Source: Caloramator fervidus
GTDB taxonomy: Bacteria > Bacillota > Clostridia > Clostridiales > Caloramatoraceae
DNA length: 64,000 bases
Direction: 5' to 3'
Assembly (NCBI RefSeq): GCF_900108045.1
Contig: NZ_FNUK01000001.1
Coordinates: forward strand, 1 to 64,000
Positions within the stretch are counted from its first letter, which is position 1. Each line of letters starts with the position of its first letter. Positions 25,601-34,147 of this stretch are shown here, one piece after another. The position numbers and the translations under genes are program-made. The notes beneath the pieces were generated by a model that did no database searches, was not told the origin of the DNA, and saw only the letters and a program-made list of their open reading frames with translations.

Positions 25601-26151
25601 AGATTGCAACGCCATGGGGAGATACAGGCCTTCAAAAATATTATGAAGCCAAGGTAACGTGGGATGGTTTTGATAGCAATAAATTTACAAGAAGTGCTGT
25701 TATAATAAAGGATGGAGGAATTCCTATACCATACTTTATGGGGATGAATGTGGTTGAGTATATAAAGAGTGCTACAAATATAACAGATGATAGAAAGTTA
25801 AATGGAACCTATAAAATAAAAGTTACAACCACTAAAAAGTCAACTGGAAAGTCTAAAACAGAAGAAATAGAATTTGAAATTGATAGAACTCTTCCAAGCT
25901 TTGAAGCTTATGCTAATAGCGATACCCTTGATACTAACACAGAATATGTTGCAAGTAATTCTATAAATTTAACTTGGAACGATGATAACGAAGTTAAAGC
26001 CTTTATATCAAGAAATGGTGGACAGGAAGTTGAAATTACAAATGGATCAGTTATCAACCTTCCTGGAAGCTATAGGTTAAGATTTATAGTAAAGAGAAAA
26101 GAAAATGGTGCTGTTGTAGAAAAAGTTTACAGAATAAACTTAAGCTATTAA
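22687..26151 (+). CDS. Very large exported surface protein with DUF5050-type repeats
   Basis: 1154 aa. Signal peptide at 1-22 (cut near VSAA). Residues about 245-515 hold seven degenerate repeats of the form 'D-x-I-Y-Y-x-N-x-x-D-G-G-K/R-I/L-Y-R', the DUF5050 pattern, predicted to fold as a beta-propeller. The rest consists of beta-sandwich-like segments; near the C-terminus are FKFTIDNSEIPSANIKIA and LPSFEAYANSDTLDTNT, resembling Ig-like domains. I see no S-layer-homology repeat, sortase signal or membrane anchor. The role is unknown, perhaps carbohydrate binding or wall architecture. GGGGGAGGG ribosome site; own terminator. Confidence 0.65.
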   Translation: MKRILSALLVLFLCFTPLVSAALPANSIIVGNKIYDVEYVKTHTDEVNQEIIKNAGYIYFIDNEGKIVNMESGNVISEDQLSKVLGSKLTYYDSSGNVKVYISDSTGIYKDVANEDVTSYGYAVADITISSSLTSEYKVISVRVKDIKGVKNAYSFAVNNEANIRKLTESYTYISPLNLNENLNMTIYLFTAAGLELGSGSVTIPKDKLASQTYFSIPFTVTLKSYSSTGFLGNTPGNLSNAGLAVQDDDFIYYSNLADGGKIYKKSITGIDEYPLVEDNAKYLNIQDDYIYYSNYSDGGKIYRVKTDGTGRQRLNNDMSSYINVVGDDIYYINNSDKAKICRLRLGAKQVITSDSASFLTVFGNYIYYVNNSDKGRLYRIDVNGKNKTALSRVGARYINLLSDGTLFFSGTDGKLYKYSIQSGNLSEIPITSYIPQKGGNSTKPVRDKISVVNVYSLNEIYYKSYYDGGRLYKADMYGYGTRVVEDSIGYINIAGDSIYYTKGNRLYRIPMNNSNNQKPEAVAKIKFDDKVVLIDPLPVLNVSDPSGIVLPDKVSAIMSDNTIRELLVNWDLNKVSVKNGIYQYKGKIVGYGNSVSFAAALNSESINPKNIYVENSTDKGQDFIRVTGLKSGDIVYLYDPQNMTKALTKATADKNGIATIKFELNSNGGTLALTVKRANRAESRATVINYPSEAPIIVSVGYNEADKKFEVVYKGNSSNIKFGFAPYLTISLDNKELDSRISWNEATADQVEGETNLYKFTVSYDDFMGVIGKVNANDTVARLYVKYQDGTSLSKPAYLYKQDMPLNLAFDVNSRRILGTDAVMEYTYDPNTDSWRMCSAPYTDVATSGKVGVYVRYKAYANKLPSKYTFVPFVENPIIVTATNNGNTISEGSVVEGVVNISVALNNNLPSSAKISSVKVDGIIKSNYNNIAISEEGLHTVYVEATVEGAKITKEFKFTIDNSEIPSANIKIATPWGDTGLQKYYEAKVTWDGFDSNKFTRSAVIIKDGGIPIPYFMGMNVVEYIKSATNITDDRKLNGTYKIKVTTTKKSTGKSKTEEIEFEIDRTLPSFEAYANSDTLDTNTEYVASNSINLTWNDDNEVKAFISRNGGQEVEITNGSVINLPGSYRLRFIVKRKENGAVVEKVYRINLSY

Positions 26152-26153
26152 TT

Positions 26154-26190
26154 TAGTTAGGGTAGGGTATCCTACCCTAACTAGTTTTTA
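26154..26190 (+). terminator. Terminator after the large surface protein gene
   Basis: TAGTTAGGGTAGG (26154-26166) pairs with CCTACCCTAACTA (26171-26183), followed by GTTTTTA. Confidence 0.8.
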
Positions 26191-26210
26191 AAATGGATAG
26201 GAGGGATAGC

Positions 26211-27365
26211 ATGCAAAAGAAGGTGGTAAAGGCTATAAATAAGGAGTCCTTTATTTTTCTTGGAATCATAATTTTATTTTTTGGCTTTTTAGCAAAAACT
26301 ATGGGGCTTGCTAATATGTTTAGCACTATGATGAAGACAGCCCACGACCTTTTATTAAATACGGTATTTTTCATAATGGCCATTGCAGTTTTAGCTGGGG
26401 CCTTTGGGGCTTTGCTTACAGAGTTTGGAGTTGTGGCGCTTATAAACAGAATATTATCTCCCCTTATGAAGCCTTTATATGATATGCCTGGTGCAGCAAG
26501 CATAGGGGTTTTAACTACATATCTTTCCGATAATCCTGCTATAATTACCCTTGCAAAGGACAAGGGATTTAGAAGATATTTTAAAAAATATCAAGTACCT
26601 GCCCTTACAAACCTTGGAACAGCCTTTGGTATGGGGCTTATAGTAACAACCTTTATGATAGCTCAGGCTCCAAAGGGGCAAAGTTTTGTTTTTGCTGCAA
26701 TAGTTGGTAATATAGGTGCTATAATAGGAAGTATAGTAAGTGTTAGAATTATGATGTATTTTACAAAGAAAAAATATGGCATAGAAGAAAAAGCCTTAGA
26801 GGGTGAAGCAGAGTTTGATATAACGGAGTATAGGGAAATAAGAAGTGGAAGCACCTTCCAAAGGGCCCTTGAAGCTGTTTTAGATGGTGGAAAAGCAGGA
26901 GTTGAAATGGGACTTTCAATAATTCCGGGGGTTATAGTAATATGCACCCTTGTTATGATGCTTATAAACGGACCAAAGGATGGGGTATATACAGGAGCAG
27001 CCTATGAAGGAGTTCCAGTTTTAACTTGGATAGGAGAAAAGTTAAGCTTTATATTAAAACCCCTTTTAGGATTTAAAAGCCCAGAGTCAATAGCCTTTCC
27101 TATAACTGCCCTTGGGGCGGTTGGAGCTGCAATTGGGCTTGTTCCAAAACTTTTACAGCAGGGGCTTATTGGAGCAAGGGAAATTGCAGTATTTACAGCC
27201 ATGGGTATGTGTTGGAGCGGATATCTTTCAACCCATGTTGCCATGATGGATGCTTTGGAAGCTAGGGACCTTACAAATAAAGCAATTTTAGCCCATACAA
27301 TAGGTGGTCTTGTTGCAGGAATTGTAGCGAATTTAATAATGAGTGCCAGCCAATTTATGTTTTAA
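26211..27365 (+). CDS. Gate-domain membrane protein (CD0519/CD1768-like)
   Basis: 384 aa with about eight hydrophobic segments. Two nucleoside-recognition (Gate)-like blocks are seen: FGALLTEFGVVALINRILSPLMKP...VLTTYLSDNPAIITLAKDKGF and FPITALGAVGAAIGLVPKLL...MCWSGYLSTHVAMMDAL. It resembles a clostridial transporter-like family with no established substrate; it is a distant relative of SpmA/SpmB in this window. The ATG at 26211 is chosen, 5 nt after AGGAGGG; an ATG at 26193 has no site. Its terminator overlaps the last codons. Confidence 0.7.
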   Translation: MQKKVVKAINKESFIFLGIIILFFGFLAKTMGLANMFSTMMKTAHDLLLNTVFFIMAIAVLAGAFGALLTEFGVVALINRILSPLMKPLYDMPGAASIGVLTTYLSDNPAIITLAKDKGFRRYFKKYQVPALTNLGTAFGMGLIVTTFMIAQAPKGQSFVFAAIVGNIGAIIGSIVSVRIMMYFTKKKYGIEEKALEGEAEFDITEYREIRSGSTFQRALEAVLDGGKAGVEMGLSIIPGVIVICTLVMMLINGPKDGVYTGAAYEGVPVLTWIGEKLSFILKPLLGFKSPESIAFPITALGAVGAAIGLVPKLLQQGLIGAREIAVFTAMGMCWSGYLSTHVAMMDALEARDLTNKAILAHTIGGLVAGIVANLIMSASQFMF

Positions 27366-27386
27366 ACGGCTGGCACTTATTTTTTG
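27342..27386 (+). terminator. Terminator whose 5' arm is coding
   Basis: AGTGCCAGCC (27342-27351, still coding) pairs with GGCTGGCACT (27368-27377), followed by TATTTTTTG. The stop codon lies in the 16-nt loop. Confidence 0.75.
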
Positions 27387-27452
27387 TATTAATTTTTGAT
27401 TTTTAGTTAAAAATAATAGCTAGGTAAATTTTACAGCTAAAGGAGGGTTAAA

Positions 27453-27941
27453 ATGCCAAAATATGAGGTTGATGAAGCTAAGTTAAGGCAGCTTGAGGAA
27501 TATATAGATTCCCTTTCTAATAAAGAAGGTGCTTTAATCCCTGTTCTTTATAAGGCTCAGGAGATTTTTGGATATTTACCTAAAGATGTTCAGCTTTTTA
27601 TTGCAAGAAAGCTTGGAATTTTTGCTGCAAAGGTTTATGGCGTTACAACCTTTTATTCTTATTTTACAATGCAGCCTCGCGGAAAGCATGTAATAAACAT
27701 ATGCATGGGAACTGCTTGTTTTGTAAAGGGTGCGGATAAAATTTTAGAAGAGATTAAAAAGGAGCTTGATATAAAAGAAGGAAATATGTCAAAGGATGGA
27801 ATGTTTAGCGTTGATACTTTAAGGTGTGTTGGGGCTTGTGGACTTGCTCCTGTTGTTATGGTGGATGGAAAAGTTTACGGAAGGGTTAAGGTAGAAGATG
27901 TTAAGGGAATACTAGATGAATACAGAAAAAGGGAGGGTTAA
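27453..27941 (+). CDS. hydC: NADH-linked [FeFe]-hydrogenase, NuoE-like subunit
   Basis: 162 aa, thioredoxin-like [2Fe-2S] protein. Cluster ligands are the Cys in NICMGTACFVKGA and in LRCVGACGLAPVVMV. N-terminal helical part EEYIDSLSNKEGALIPVLYKAQEIFGYLP is as in NuoE. It relays electrons within the HydABC complex. Start supported by AAAGGAGGG. The next gene follows after 2 nt, so translation is likely coupled. Order hydC-hydB-hydA is the same as in Thermotoga maritima. I use Thermotoga gene names; Desulfovibrio names would be hndA. Confidence 0.92.
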   Translation: MPKYEVDEAKLRQLEEYIDSLSNKEGALIPVLYKAQEIFGYLPKDVQLFIARKLGIFAAKVYGVTTFYSYFTMQPRGKHVINICMGTACFVKGADKILEEIKKELDIKEGNMSKDGMFSVDTLRCVGACGLAPVVMVDGKVYGRVKVEDVKGILDEYRKREG

Positions 27942-27943
27942 AG

Positions 27944-29746
27944 ATGATAAATTCAATAGAAAAGTTAAAAGAGATTTTAGTTTGTGGAGGGACGGGATGC
28001 CAAGCCTCAGAAAGCAATAGGGTTTTTGAGGTTTTAAAGGAAGAGGTGAAGGCAGAAAATTTAGATAAACAGGTTAAGGTTATAATGACAGGCTGTTTTG
28101 GGTTTTGTGAAAAAGGCCCCATAGTTAAAGTAATGCCTGACAATGTTTTTTATGTTGAAGTAGATGAAGCTTCGGCAAGAAAGATAGTTAAAGAACATGT
28201 ATTAAAGGGAAGGATTGTAGAAGAAAAAATATATAAAGATCCAAAAACTTTAGAAAAAATACCTGAGCAAAGCAGCATTCCGTTTTATAAAAAGCAAATT
28301 AGGATTGCTTTGAGAAACTGTGGAAAGATTGATCCAGAAAATATAAATGAGTATATAGCTTCTGATGGATATATGGCCCTTGCAAAGGTTTTAAAGGAAA
28401 TGGCCCCAGAGGAGGTTATAGATATTGTAAAAAGAAGCGGGCTTAGGGGAAGAGGGGGTGGAGGATTCCCAACAGGTTTAAAATGGGAGGCTACAAGAAA
28501 GTCAAAGGGGGATGTAAAGTATGTAATATGCAATGCCGATGAGGGAGACCCTGGAGCATTTATGGATAGAAGCATATTAGAGGGGGACCCCCATTCTGTT
28601 TTAGAGGGCATGGCAATAGCAGGTTATGCAATAGGGGCAAAGCAAGGGTATATATACGTAAGAGCAGAGTATCCCCTTGCAATACATAGATTAAAGATTG
28701 CCATATCCCAAGCAAGGCAGAGGGGATTTTTAGGGGAAAATATACTTGGGACTGACTTTTCCTTTGACGTTGATTTAAAAATAGGAGCAGGTGCTTTTAT
28801 TTGTGGAGAAGAGACTGCCCTTATAAATTCAATTGAGGGAGGACGCGGAGAACCAACTGTAAAACCTCCATATCCTGCTCAGGTTGGACTTTGGAAAAAG
28901 CCAACTAATATAAACAACGTAGAAACCTTTGCTAATATTCCTCCTATTATTTTAAACGGTCCAGATTGGTTTAGCTCAATTGGAACAGAAAAAAGCAAGG
29001 GAACAAAGGTATTTGCCCTTGCAGGAAAGGTAAATAATGTTGGGCTTGTTGAAGTTCCTATGGGAATAACCTTAAGGGAGATTATATATGACCTTGGAGG
29101 AGGAATAAAGGGAGGCAAAAAATTTAAGGCAGTTCAAACAGGAGGACCATCTGGAGGATGTATTCCTTATGAATATCTTGATACACCAATAGATTATGAC
29201 AATTTAAATGCCCTAGGGTCTATGATGGGATCTGGTGGAATGATTGTTATGGATGAAAATGATTGTATGGTTAATATTGCTAAGTTCTATCTTGAGTTTA
29301 GCTGTGATGAATCCTGTGGAAGATGCACAGCTTGTAGAATAGGAAACAAGAGAATGCTTGAGATTTTAAATAAGATAACAGAAGGTAAGGGAGAGATGGA
29401 AGATTTAGAAACTTTAAGGGAGCTTGCAGAGACTATTAAAGATTCATCTTTGTGCGGACTTGGTCAAACCTCTCCAAATCCAGTTTTATCTACAATGAAG
29501 TTTTTTTACGATGAATATGTTGCTCATGTTAAGGATAAAACCTGTCCTGCTGGAGTTTGTACAGCATTGCTTAAATACTATATAATCCCAGAAAAATGTG
29601 TAGGGTGCACTGCTTGTGCTAAAGTTTGTCCTGTAAATGTTATACATGGCGAGCCAAGAAAAGTTCATGTTATAGATAGGGAAGGATGTATAAAGTGTGG
29701 AGAATGTTTTAGAACGTGTAGGTTTGGAGCAATAACAAGAAAATAA
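27944..29746 (+). CDS. hydB: NADH-linked [FeFe]-hydrogenase, NuoF-like flavoprotein subunit
   Basis: 600 aa. Order of domains: N-terminal [2Fe-2S] thioredoxin-like domain (about 1-90; CGGTGCQ, GCFGFCEKGP), NuoF core (about 130-480) with the NADH/FMN glycine-rich loop LRGRGGGGFPTG and NADEGDPGAFMDR, a 4Fe-4S site SCGRCTACRIGN plus SSLCGLG, and a C-terminal 2[4Fe-4S] ferredoxin domain (CVGCTACAKVCP and CIKCGECFRTCR). This layout is that of electron-bifurcating hydrogenases, which oxidise NADH and reduced ferredoxin together to make H2, or the reverse. It is the flavin subunit joining NAD(H) to HydA. Confidence 0.94.
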   Translation: MINSIEKLKEILVCGGTGCQASESNRVFEVLKEEVKAENLDKQVKVIMTGCFGFCEKGPIVKVMPDNVFYVEVDEASARKIVKEHVLKGRIVEEKIYKDPKTLEKIPEQSSIPFYKKQIRIALRNCGKIDPENINEYIASDGYMALAKVLKEMAPEEVIDIVKRSGLRGRGGGGFPTGLKWEATRKSKGDVKYVICNADEGDPGAFMDRSILEGDPHSVLEGMAIAGYAIGAKQGYIYVRAEYPLAIHRLKIAISQARQRGFLGENILGTDFSFDVDLKIGAGAFICGEETALINSIEGGRGEPTVKPPYPAQVGLWKKPTNINNVETFANIPPIILNGPDWFSSIGTEKSKGTKVFALAGKVNNVGLVEVPMGITLREIIYDLGGGIKGGKKFKAVQTGGPSGGCIPYEYLDTPIDYDNLNALGSMMGSGGMIVMDENDCMVNIAKFYLEFSCDESCGRCTACRIGNKRMLEILNKITEGKGEMEDLETLRELAETIKDSSLCGLGQTSPNPVLSTMKFFYDEYVAHVKDKTCPAGVCTALLKYYIIPEKCVGCTACAKVCPVNVIHGEPRKVHVIDREGCIKCGECFRTCRFGAITRK

Positions 29747-29765
29747 CTTAATAAGGAGGGATAGA

Positions 29766-31502
29766 ATGATTAATATTACTATAAACGATATAAAGCTTCA
29801 GGTTCCTTATGGGACTACGATTTTAGATGCTGCCAAGATGGCTAATATACATATTCCTACCCTTTGTCATCTTAACCTTCATGATATTAATATGGTAAAC
29901 AGGACGGCATCCTGTAGGGTATGTCTTGTTGAAGTTGAAGGAAGAAGAAATCTTGCACCAGCTTGTGCCACTGAATGCTTTGAAGGAATGGTTGTAAAAA
30001 CTAATACAGAAAGGGCAATAAGAGCAAGAAGGACTATGGTTGAGCTTTTGCTTTCTGACCATCCTACTGACTGTTTGGTTTGTGAGAAAAACGGGAATTG
30101 TGATCTTCAAAGGCTTGCCGCAGAGCTTGGAATAAGAAAGATTCGTTATGAAGGGGAAAAGTCAACGTATACAAAGGATAGCTCAAGCGGAGCATTATAT
30201 AGAAATCCAGATAAATGTATAATGTGTAGGCGCTGTGAGACCATGTGTAATGAGGTTCAAACCTGTGGCATTTATTCTGCTGTTGATAGGGGATTTGAAA
30301 CGGTTGTTGCCCCAGCCTTTAATCTTCCAATGATAGATACTCAATGCACGTTTTGTGGGCAGTGTGTGTCAGTTTGTCCAACTGCTGCTTTAACTGAGGT
30401 AAGTTATGTTGACAAAGTTTGGGAGGCTCTTTTTGATTCTGAAAAGTATGTTATAGCTCAAACAGCTCCTGCAATAAGGGTGGCTTTAGGTGAAGAATTT
30501 GGATTAAATCCTGGAGATAATGTAACAGGAAAGATGGTAGCAGCTTTAAGAAGGTTAGGGTTTAAAAAGGTATTTGACACTAATTTTGCAGCCGATGTGA
30601 CAATAGTTGAGGAAGCAAAGGAGTTTATAGATAGACTAAATGGAAAAGGAAGACTTCCAATATTAACAAGCTGTTGTCCTAGCTGGGTAAAGTTTATAGA
30701 GCATCAGTTCCCAGAGCTTTTAGATATTCCATCCACCTGCAAATCTCCTCATATGATGTTTGGGGCCATTGCTAAGACTTATTTTGCTGAAAAGTTTAAT
30801 ATTGATCCTGAAAAAATAGTTGTTGTATCTATAATGCCCTGCATTGCTAAAAAGTATGAAATTCAAAGAAAGGAATTCAAGCACGGCAACCTTCAGGATG
30901 TAGATTATGTAATAACCACAAGGGAATTTGCAAGGATGATAAGAGAAGCTGGATTAGATTTTACAAAGCTTCCTGATGAGGATTTTGACAATCCCCTTGG
31001 GGAATCAACAGGAGCGGCGGTTATATTTGGAGCAACCGGTGGTGTTATAGAGGCAGCTTTAAGAACAGCTTACGAGTGGATAACAGGAGAAAGCTTAGGA
31101 AATGTTGAATTTAATGAGGTAAGGGGACTTAAAGGTTTTAAAGAAGCTACAGTAAAAATAAAGGATATGGACATAAAAATAGGTGTTGCAAATGGACTTG
31201 GAAATGCAAGGAAACTTCTTGAGGATATAAGGGATGGGAAAAGGTTTTATCATGCTATAGAAATAATGGCTTGTCCGGGAGGATGCATAAATGGTGGAGG
31301 CCAGCCTTACCATCATGGAAATCTTGACATAGTAAAGGCAAGGCTTGAAGCTTTATATAAATTGGATAAAAGTAAGCCCTTGAGAAAATCTCATGAAAAC
31401 CCTGCTGTTATTCAAATGTATAAGGAATATATAGGGGAAATTGGAGGAGAAAAGGCCCATAAACTTTTACATACCCATTATACTAAAAGGGAAAAGATTT
31501 AA
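29766..31502 (+). CDS. hydA: [FeFe]-hydrogenase catalytic subunit
   Basis: 578 aa. N-terminal [2Fe-2S] domain (LCHLNLHD, CRVCLVE, PACAT), a His-Cys cluster site (HPTDCLVCEKNGNC), two [4Fe-4S] clusters (CIMCRRCETMC; CTFCGQCVSVCP), then the H-cluster domain from about residue 215. The three H-cluster signatures are intact: L1 TSCCPSWVKF, L2 MPCIAKKYE, L3 MACPGGCINGGGQP. It reduces protons with electrons from HydB/HydC. The maturases HydEFG are not in this window. It follows hydB by 19 nt with its own AAGGAGGG site. Confidence 0.96.
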   Translation: MINITINDIKLQVPYGTTILDAAKMANIHIPTLCHLNLHDINMVNRTASCRVCLVEVEGRRNLAPACATECFEGMVVKTNTERAIRARRTMVELLLSDHPTDCLVCEKNGNCDLQRLAAELGIRKIRYEGEKSTYTKDSSSGALYRNPDKCIMCRRCETMCNEVQTCGIYSAVDRGFETVVAPAFNLPMIDTQCTFCGQCVSVCPTAALTEVSYVDKVWEALFDSEKYVIAQTAPAIRVALGEEFGLNPGDNVTGKMVAALRRLGFKKVFDTNFAADVTIVEEAKEFIDRLNGKGRLPILTSCCPSWVKFIEHQFPELLDIPSTCKSPHMMFGAIAKTYFAEKFNIDPEKIVVVSIMPCIAKKYEIQRKEFKHGNLQDVDYVITTREFARMIREAGLDFTKLPDEDFDNPLGESTGAAVIFGATGGVIEAALRTAYEWITGESLGNVEFNEVRGLKGFKEATVKIKDMDIKIGVANGLGNARKLLEDIRDGKRFYHAIEIMACPGGCINGGGQPYHHGNLDIVKARLEALYKLDKSKPLRKSHENPAVIQMYKEYIGEIGGEKAHKLLHTHYTKREKI

Positions 31503-31514
31503 AGGAGGGACATT

Positions 31515-31904
31515 ATGAAAAAAAGGGGCTTTACCCTTTTAGAGATGATTATTGTAATGGGTATCATAGCTTTTATTATTAGCATAGCTACGCCCTATTT
31601 TGCAAAGTCTATTAAAAAGTCAAAAGCAATGGCAGATGTAATATCTGCTAAAAATATTGCAGTAGCCATTCAAGAAGCTATTCTTGATGGGAAAAGCATA
31701 GAAGAGACAAATTCTTGGTCAAAAGTTCAAAATATCAGCTTTCTTAACAACTATATTGAAAACTTTTCTTCATTAAAGCCTAAGATGAATAGTTTATATG
31801 ATTTTTATTATAAGTATGAACAAAACAAACTTTATATTGGAGCAGGAGATGAAAATAGCGTAATAACTCTTTATCCAGAGGCAGATATTGAAAATTATAA
31901 ATAG
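31515..31904 (+). CDS. Type IV prepilin-like protein
   Basis: 129 aa with a class III signal: short basic leader MKKRG, cleavage between Gly and Phe, and FTLLEMIIVMGIIAF with the conserved Glu at +5. The following 25 residues form the hydrophobic alpha-1 helix. The globular part has no recognised family. It lies only 12 nt after hydA with a good ribosome site (AAAGGAGGG), so it may ride on the hydrogenase transcript. No pilus assembly gene (ATPase, platform, peptidase) is present in the window. Confidence 0.8.
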   Translation: MKKRGFTLLEMIIVMGIIAFIISIATPYFAKSIKKSKAMADVISAKNIAVAIQEAILDGKSIEETNSWSKVQNISFLNNYIENFSSLKPKMNSLYDFYYKYEQNKLYIGAGDENSVITLYPEADIENYK

Positions 31905-31939
31905 CCGCTGAGGATATTTCCTCTTTTGCGGCTATTTTT
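31901..31939 (+). terminator. Terminator after the pseudopilin gene
   Basis: ATAGCCGC (31901-31908) pairs with GCGGCTAT (31928-31935), with GAGG/CCTC pairing inside the loop, followed by TTTT. It ends the hydCBA-pilin unit and starts at the stop codon. Confidence 0.75.
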
Positions 31940-32000
31940 ATTGCTGATGTGTTTTATTTTTGCTAAAATAAAATAGAGTTTTACAAAAGGGGATGGTTGT

Positions 32001-33356
32001 ATGAAAAAAAGGTTTTTTGCGTTTTTGCTTTTTATTGTTTTTATTTTTAGTATAAATTTAAATGTTTATGCAGATGCCCTTGATGATGTAAAATTTATTC
32101 TTAAAAATTATTATGTTGATGATGTTCCTCAGAAGGTTTTAGATGCAAATAGCATAGATGAAGCCTTAAAGGCTTTAAACGACCCCTATACTCAGTATTT
32201 TACAAGGGAAGAGTTTAATGACTTTTTAAATAGCATAAATAATTCTTTTTCAGGGATTGGAGTTCAAATAGAGAAGGTTTCTGAGGGAATAAAAATAATG
32301 ACGGTTTTTGATTCATCGCCTGCAAAGGAGGCAGGTTTAAAGGCAGGGGATATTATAATAGAAGCTGATGGGACAAGCCTTAAGGATTTACAGCTTGAAA
32401 AGGCAATAAAGCTTATAAGGGGTGCTGAAGGGACATCTGTTAATTTAAAGATAAAAAGAGGAGATTCTACCTTTGAAGTTTTAGTAACAAGAAAAAAAAT
32501 ACAGTTTCCTACTGTTGAATTTAAAAAGATTAATAATATAGGCTATATTAGGATATTAAGCTTTGGTGAGACTACGGATGTTGATTTTAAAAACTATGTT
32601 GAAAAGAATAAAACTTTAGATGGGTTTATAATAGACCTTAGAAACAATCCGGGAGGGTATTTGCAAACAGCTGTTAATTTAGGGGGATATTTTGTTGGGC
32701 AAAAACCTATAGTTTTATTAAAGGGAAAAGATTTTACGCAGGAGTATGAATCAGATAATGATGAAATATTAAAGGGCAAGAAGGTTGTGTTTTTAGTTAA
32801 TGAAAACAGCGCTTCGGCATCAGAGGTTTTGACAGGAGCTATACAGGATTATAAAAGAGGACTTATAATAGGAAATAAAACCTTTGGAAAAGGAACAGTT
32901 CAAACCTTTTTAGGCCTTTCTGATGGAGGAGTTTTAAAGCTTACTATTCAAAGGTTTTATTCTCCAAAAGGGAATAAAATAAATAAAGTTGGAATACAGC
33001 CTGATATCTTTGTTAAGGATTCTCAAATGCAGTTTGATATAGCTTACATGCTTTTAGGAAAGTCAAGTAAAATTAAAAAAGGTTTTTGTATGGTTAAAAT
33101 AGGAGATAGCTATTATGAGATAGATAAAAATCTTTTAAAAAATAAAAAGTATTATGATGCATTTATTTATCTTTTAAATAATAACTATATAAAGGAATAC
33201 TATGATGGAACAAATCAAAAATACGTAAGGATTGCAATGAAAAAAAGCATTATAGAAAAACTTGCAACCGGTAAGGCTTATGTTGAAAGGGTAAAGACTA
33301 AAAAAGGGTATTCTTATGTTATAAGGTATTATACAGCCTTAAAGAAAGGGGCATAA
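32001..33356 (+). CDS. C-terminal processing peptidase (S41 family, Ctp)
   Basis: 451 aa. Signal peptide or anchor at 1-24 (cut near VYA). PDZ domain (about 75-160; GIGVQIEKVSEGIKIMTVFDSSPA, GLKAGDIIIEADG) followed by the S41 core. The Ser-Lys dyad is visible: Ser in NENSASASEVLTGAI and Lys in NKTFGKGTVQ. These proteases act outside the membrane on signalling or wall proteins, in spore formers for example on SpoIVF components (CtpB). The C-terminal 100 residues are an extra domain I cannot name. uppP follows after 2 nt, so they form one operon. Confidence 0.9.
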   Translation: MKKRFFAFLLFIVFIFSINLNVYADALDDVKFILKNYYVDDVPQKVLDANSIDEALKALNDPYTQYFTREEFNDFLNSINNSFSGIGVQIEKVSEGIKIMTVFDSSPAKEAGLKAGDIIIEADGTSLKDLQLEKAIKLIRGAEGTSVNLKIKRGDSTFEVLVTRKKIQFPTVEFKKINNIGYIRILSFGETTDVDFKNYVEKNKTLDGFIIDLRNNPGGYLQTAVNLGGYFVGQKPIVLLKGKDFTQEYESDNDEILKGKKVVFLVNENSASASEVLTGAIQDYKRGLIIGNKTFGKGTVQTFLGLSDGGVLKLTIQRFYSPKGNKINKVGIQPDIFVKDSQMQFDIAYMLLGKSSKIKKGFCMVKIGDSYYEIDKNLLKNKKYYDAFIYLLNNNYIKEYYDGTNQKYVRIAMKKSIIEKLATGKAYVERVKTKKGYSYVIRYYTALKKGA

Positions 33357-33358
33357 TT

Positions 33359-34147
33359 ATGATATTAAAAGCTATAATACTTGGAATAATAGAAGGACTT
33401 ACTGAGTTTTTGCCAATATCTTCAACAGGACATCTTATAATAGCAAATAAATATATAAATTTTACTGGGGAGTTTGCTAATGTATTTGATGTTGTAATTC
33501 AGGTTGGAGCTATTTTGGCTGTTATATTTTATTTTTGGGATAAGATATTTCCAAGTTTTAACAACAAACAAAAGGCAAAGAAGGTTTATTATCTTTGGGT
33601 AAAGGTTGTTTTAGGATTTTTACCTGCGGCTGTTTTGGGTTTTTTATTTGAGGATAAAATAGATAAATATCTTTTTAATCCTTTATCTGTTTCCATTGCC
33701 CTTATTTTTGGAGCTATTCTTCTTTTAATAGCTGAAAGTAAGCTAAAAAGGGTTAGGGTTTTTGATACCGATGATATGACTTATATGGATGCTTTATTAG
33801 TTGGAATATTTCAATGCCTTGCCTTATGGCCGGGAATGTCAAGATCCGCCTCTACAATAATAGGAGGACTTTTGATTGGGCTTTCAAGGGAAGTTTCAGC
33901 GGAATTTTCCTTTTTCCTTGCAATACCAACCCTTATTGGAGCATCTTTTTTAAAGCTTTTAAAATCAAGCCTTTCATTTAGTTTAGTGGAATGGACTACG
34001 CTTTTTATAGGAACTTTAGTATCCTTTATAGTTGCTCTTCTTGTTATAAAGTTCTTTATGGGATATATAAAAAGAAAAGACTTAAGACCTTTTGCTTATT
34101 ATAGAATACTTCTTGCTGTTATTGTGATTTTATTTGAAATTTTATAG
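33359..34147 (+). CDS. uppP: Undecaprenyl-diphosphatase (BacA type)
   Basis: 262 aa, eight predicted membrane segments. The two family motifs are present: EGLTEFLPISSTGHLI (Glu-rich loop and SSTGH) and PGMSRSASTIIGGLL (the PGxSRSGxT-like motif, with Ala at one Gly position). It removes a phosphate from undecaprenyl diphosphate, recycling the lipid carrier for peptidoglycan synthesis, and confers bacitracin resistance when abundant. It begins 2 nt after the Ctp protease gene and is followed by a terminator. Confidence 0.95.
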   Translation: MILKAIILGIIEGLTEFLPISSTGHLIIANKYINFTGEFANVFDVVIQVGAILAVIFYFWDKIFPSFNNKQKAKKVYYLWVKVVLGFLPAAVLGFLFEDKIDKYLFNPLSVSIALIFGAILLLIAESKLKRVRVFDTDDMTYMDALLVGIFQCLALWPGMSRSASTIIGGLLIGLSREVSAEFSFFLAIPTLIGASFLKLLKSSLSFSLVEWTTLFIGTLVSFIVALLVIKFFMGYIKRKDLRPFAYYRILLAVIVILFEIL

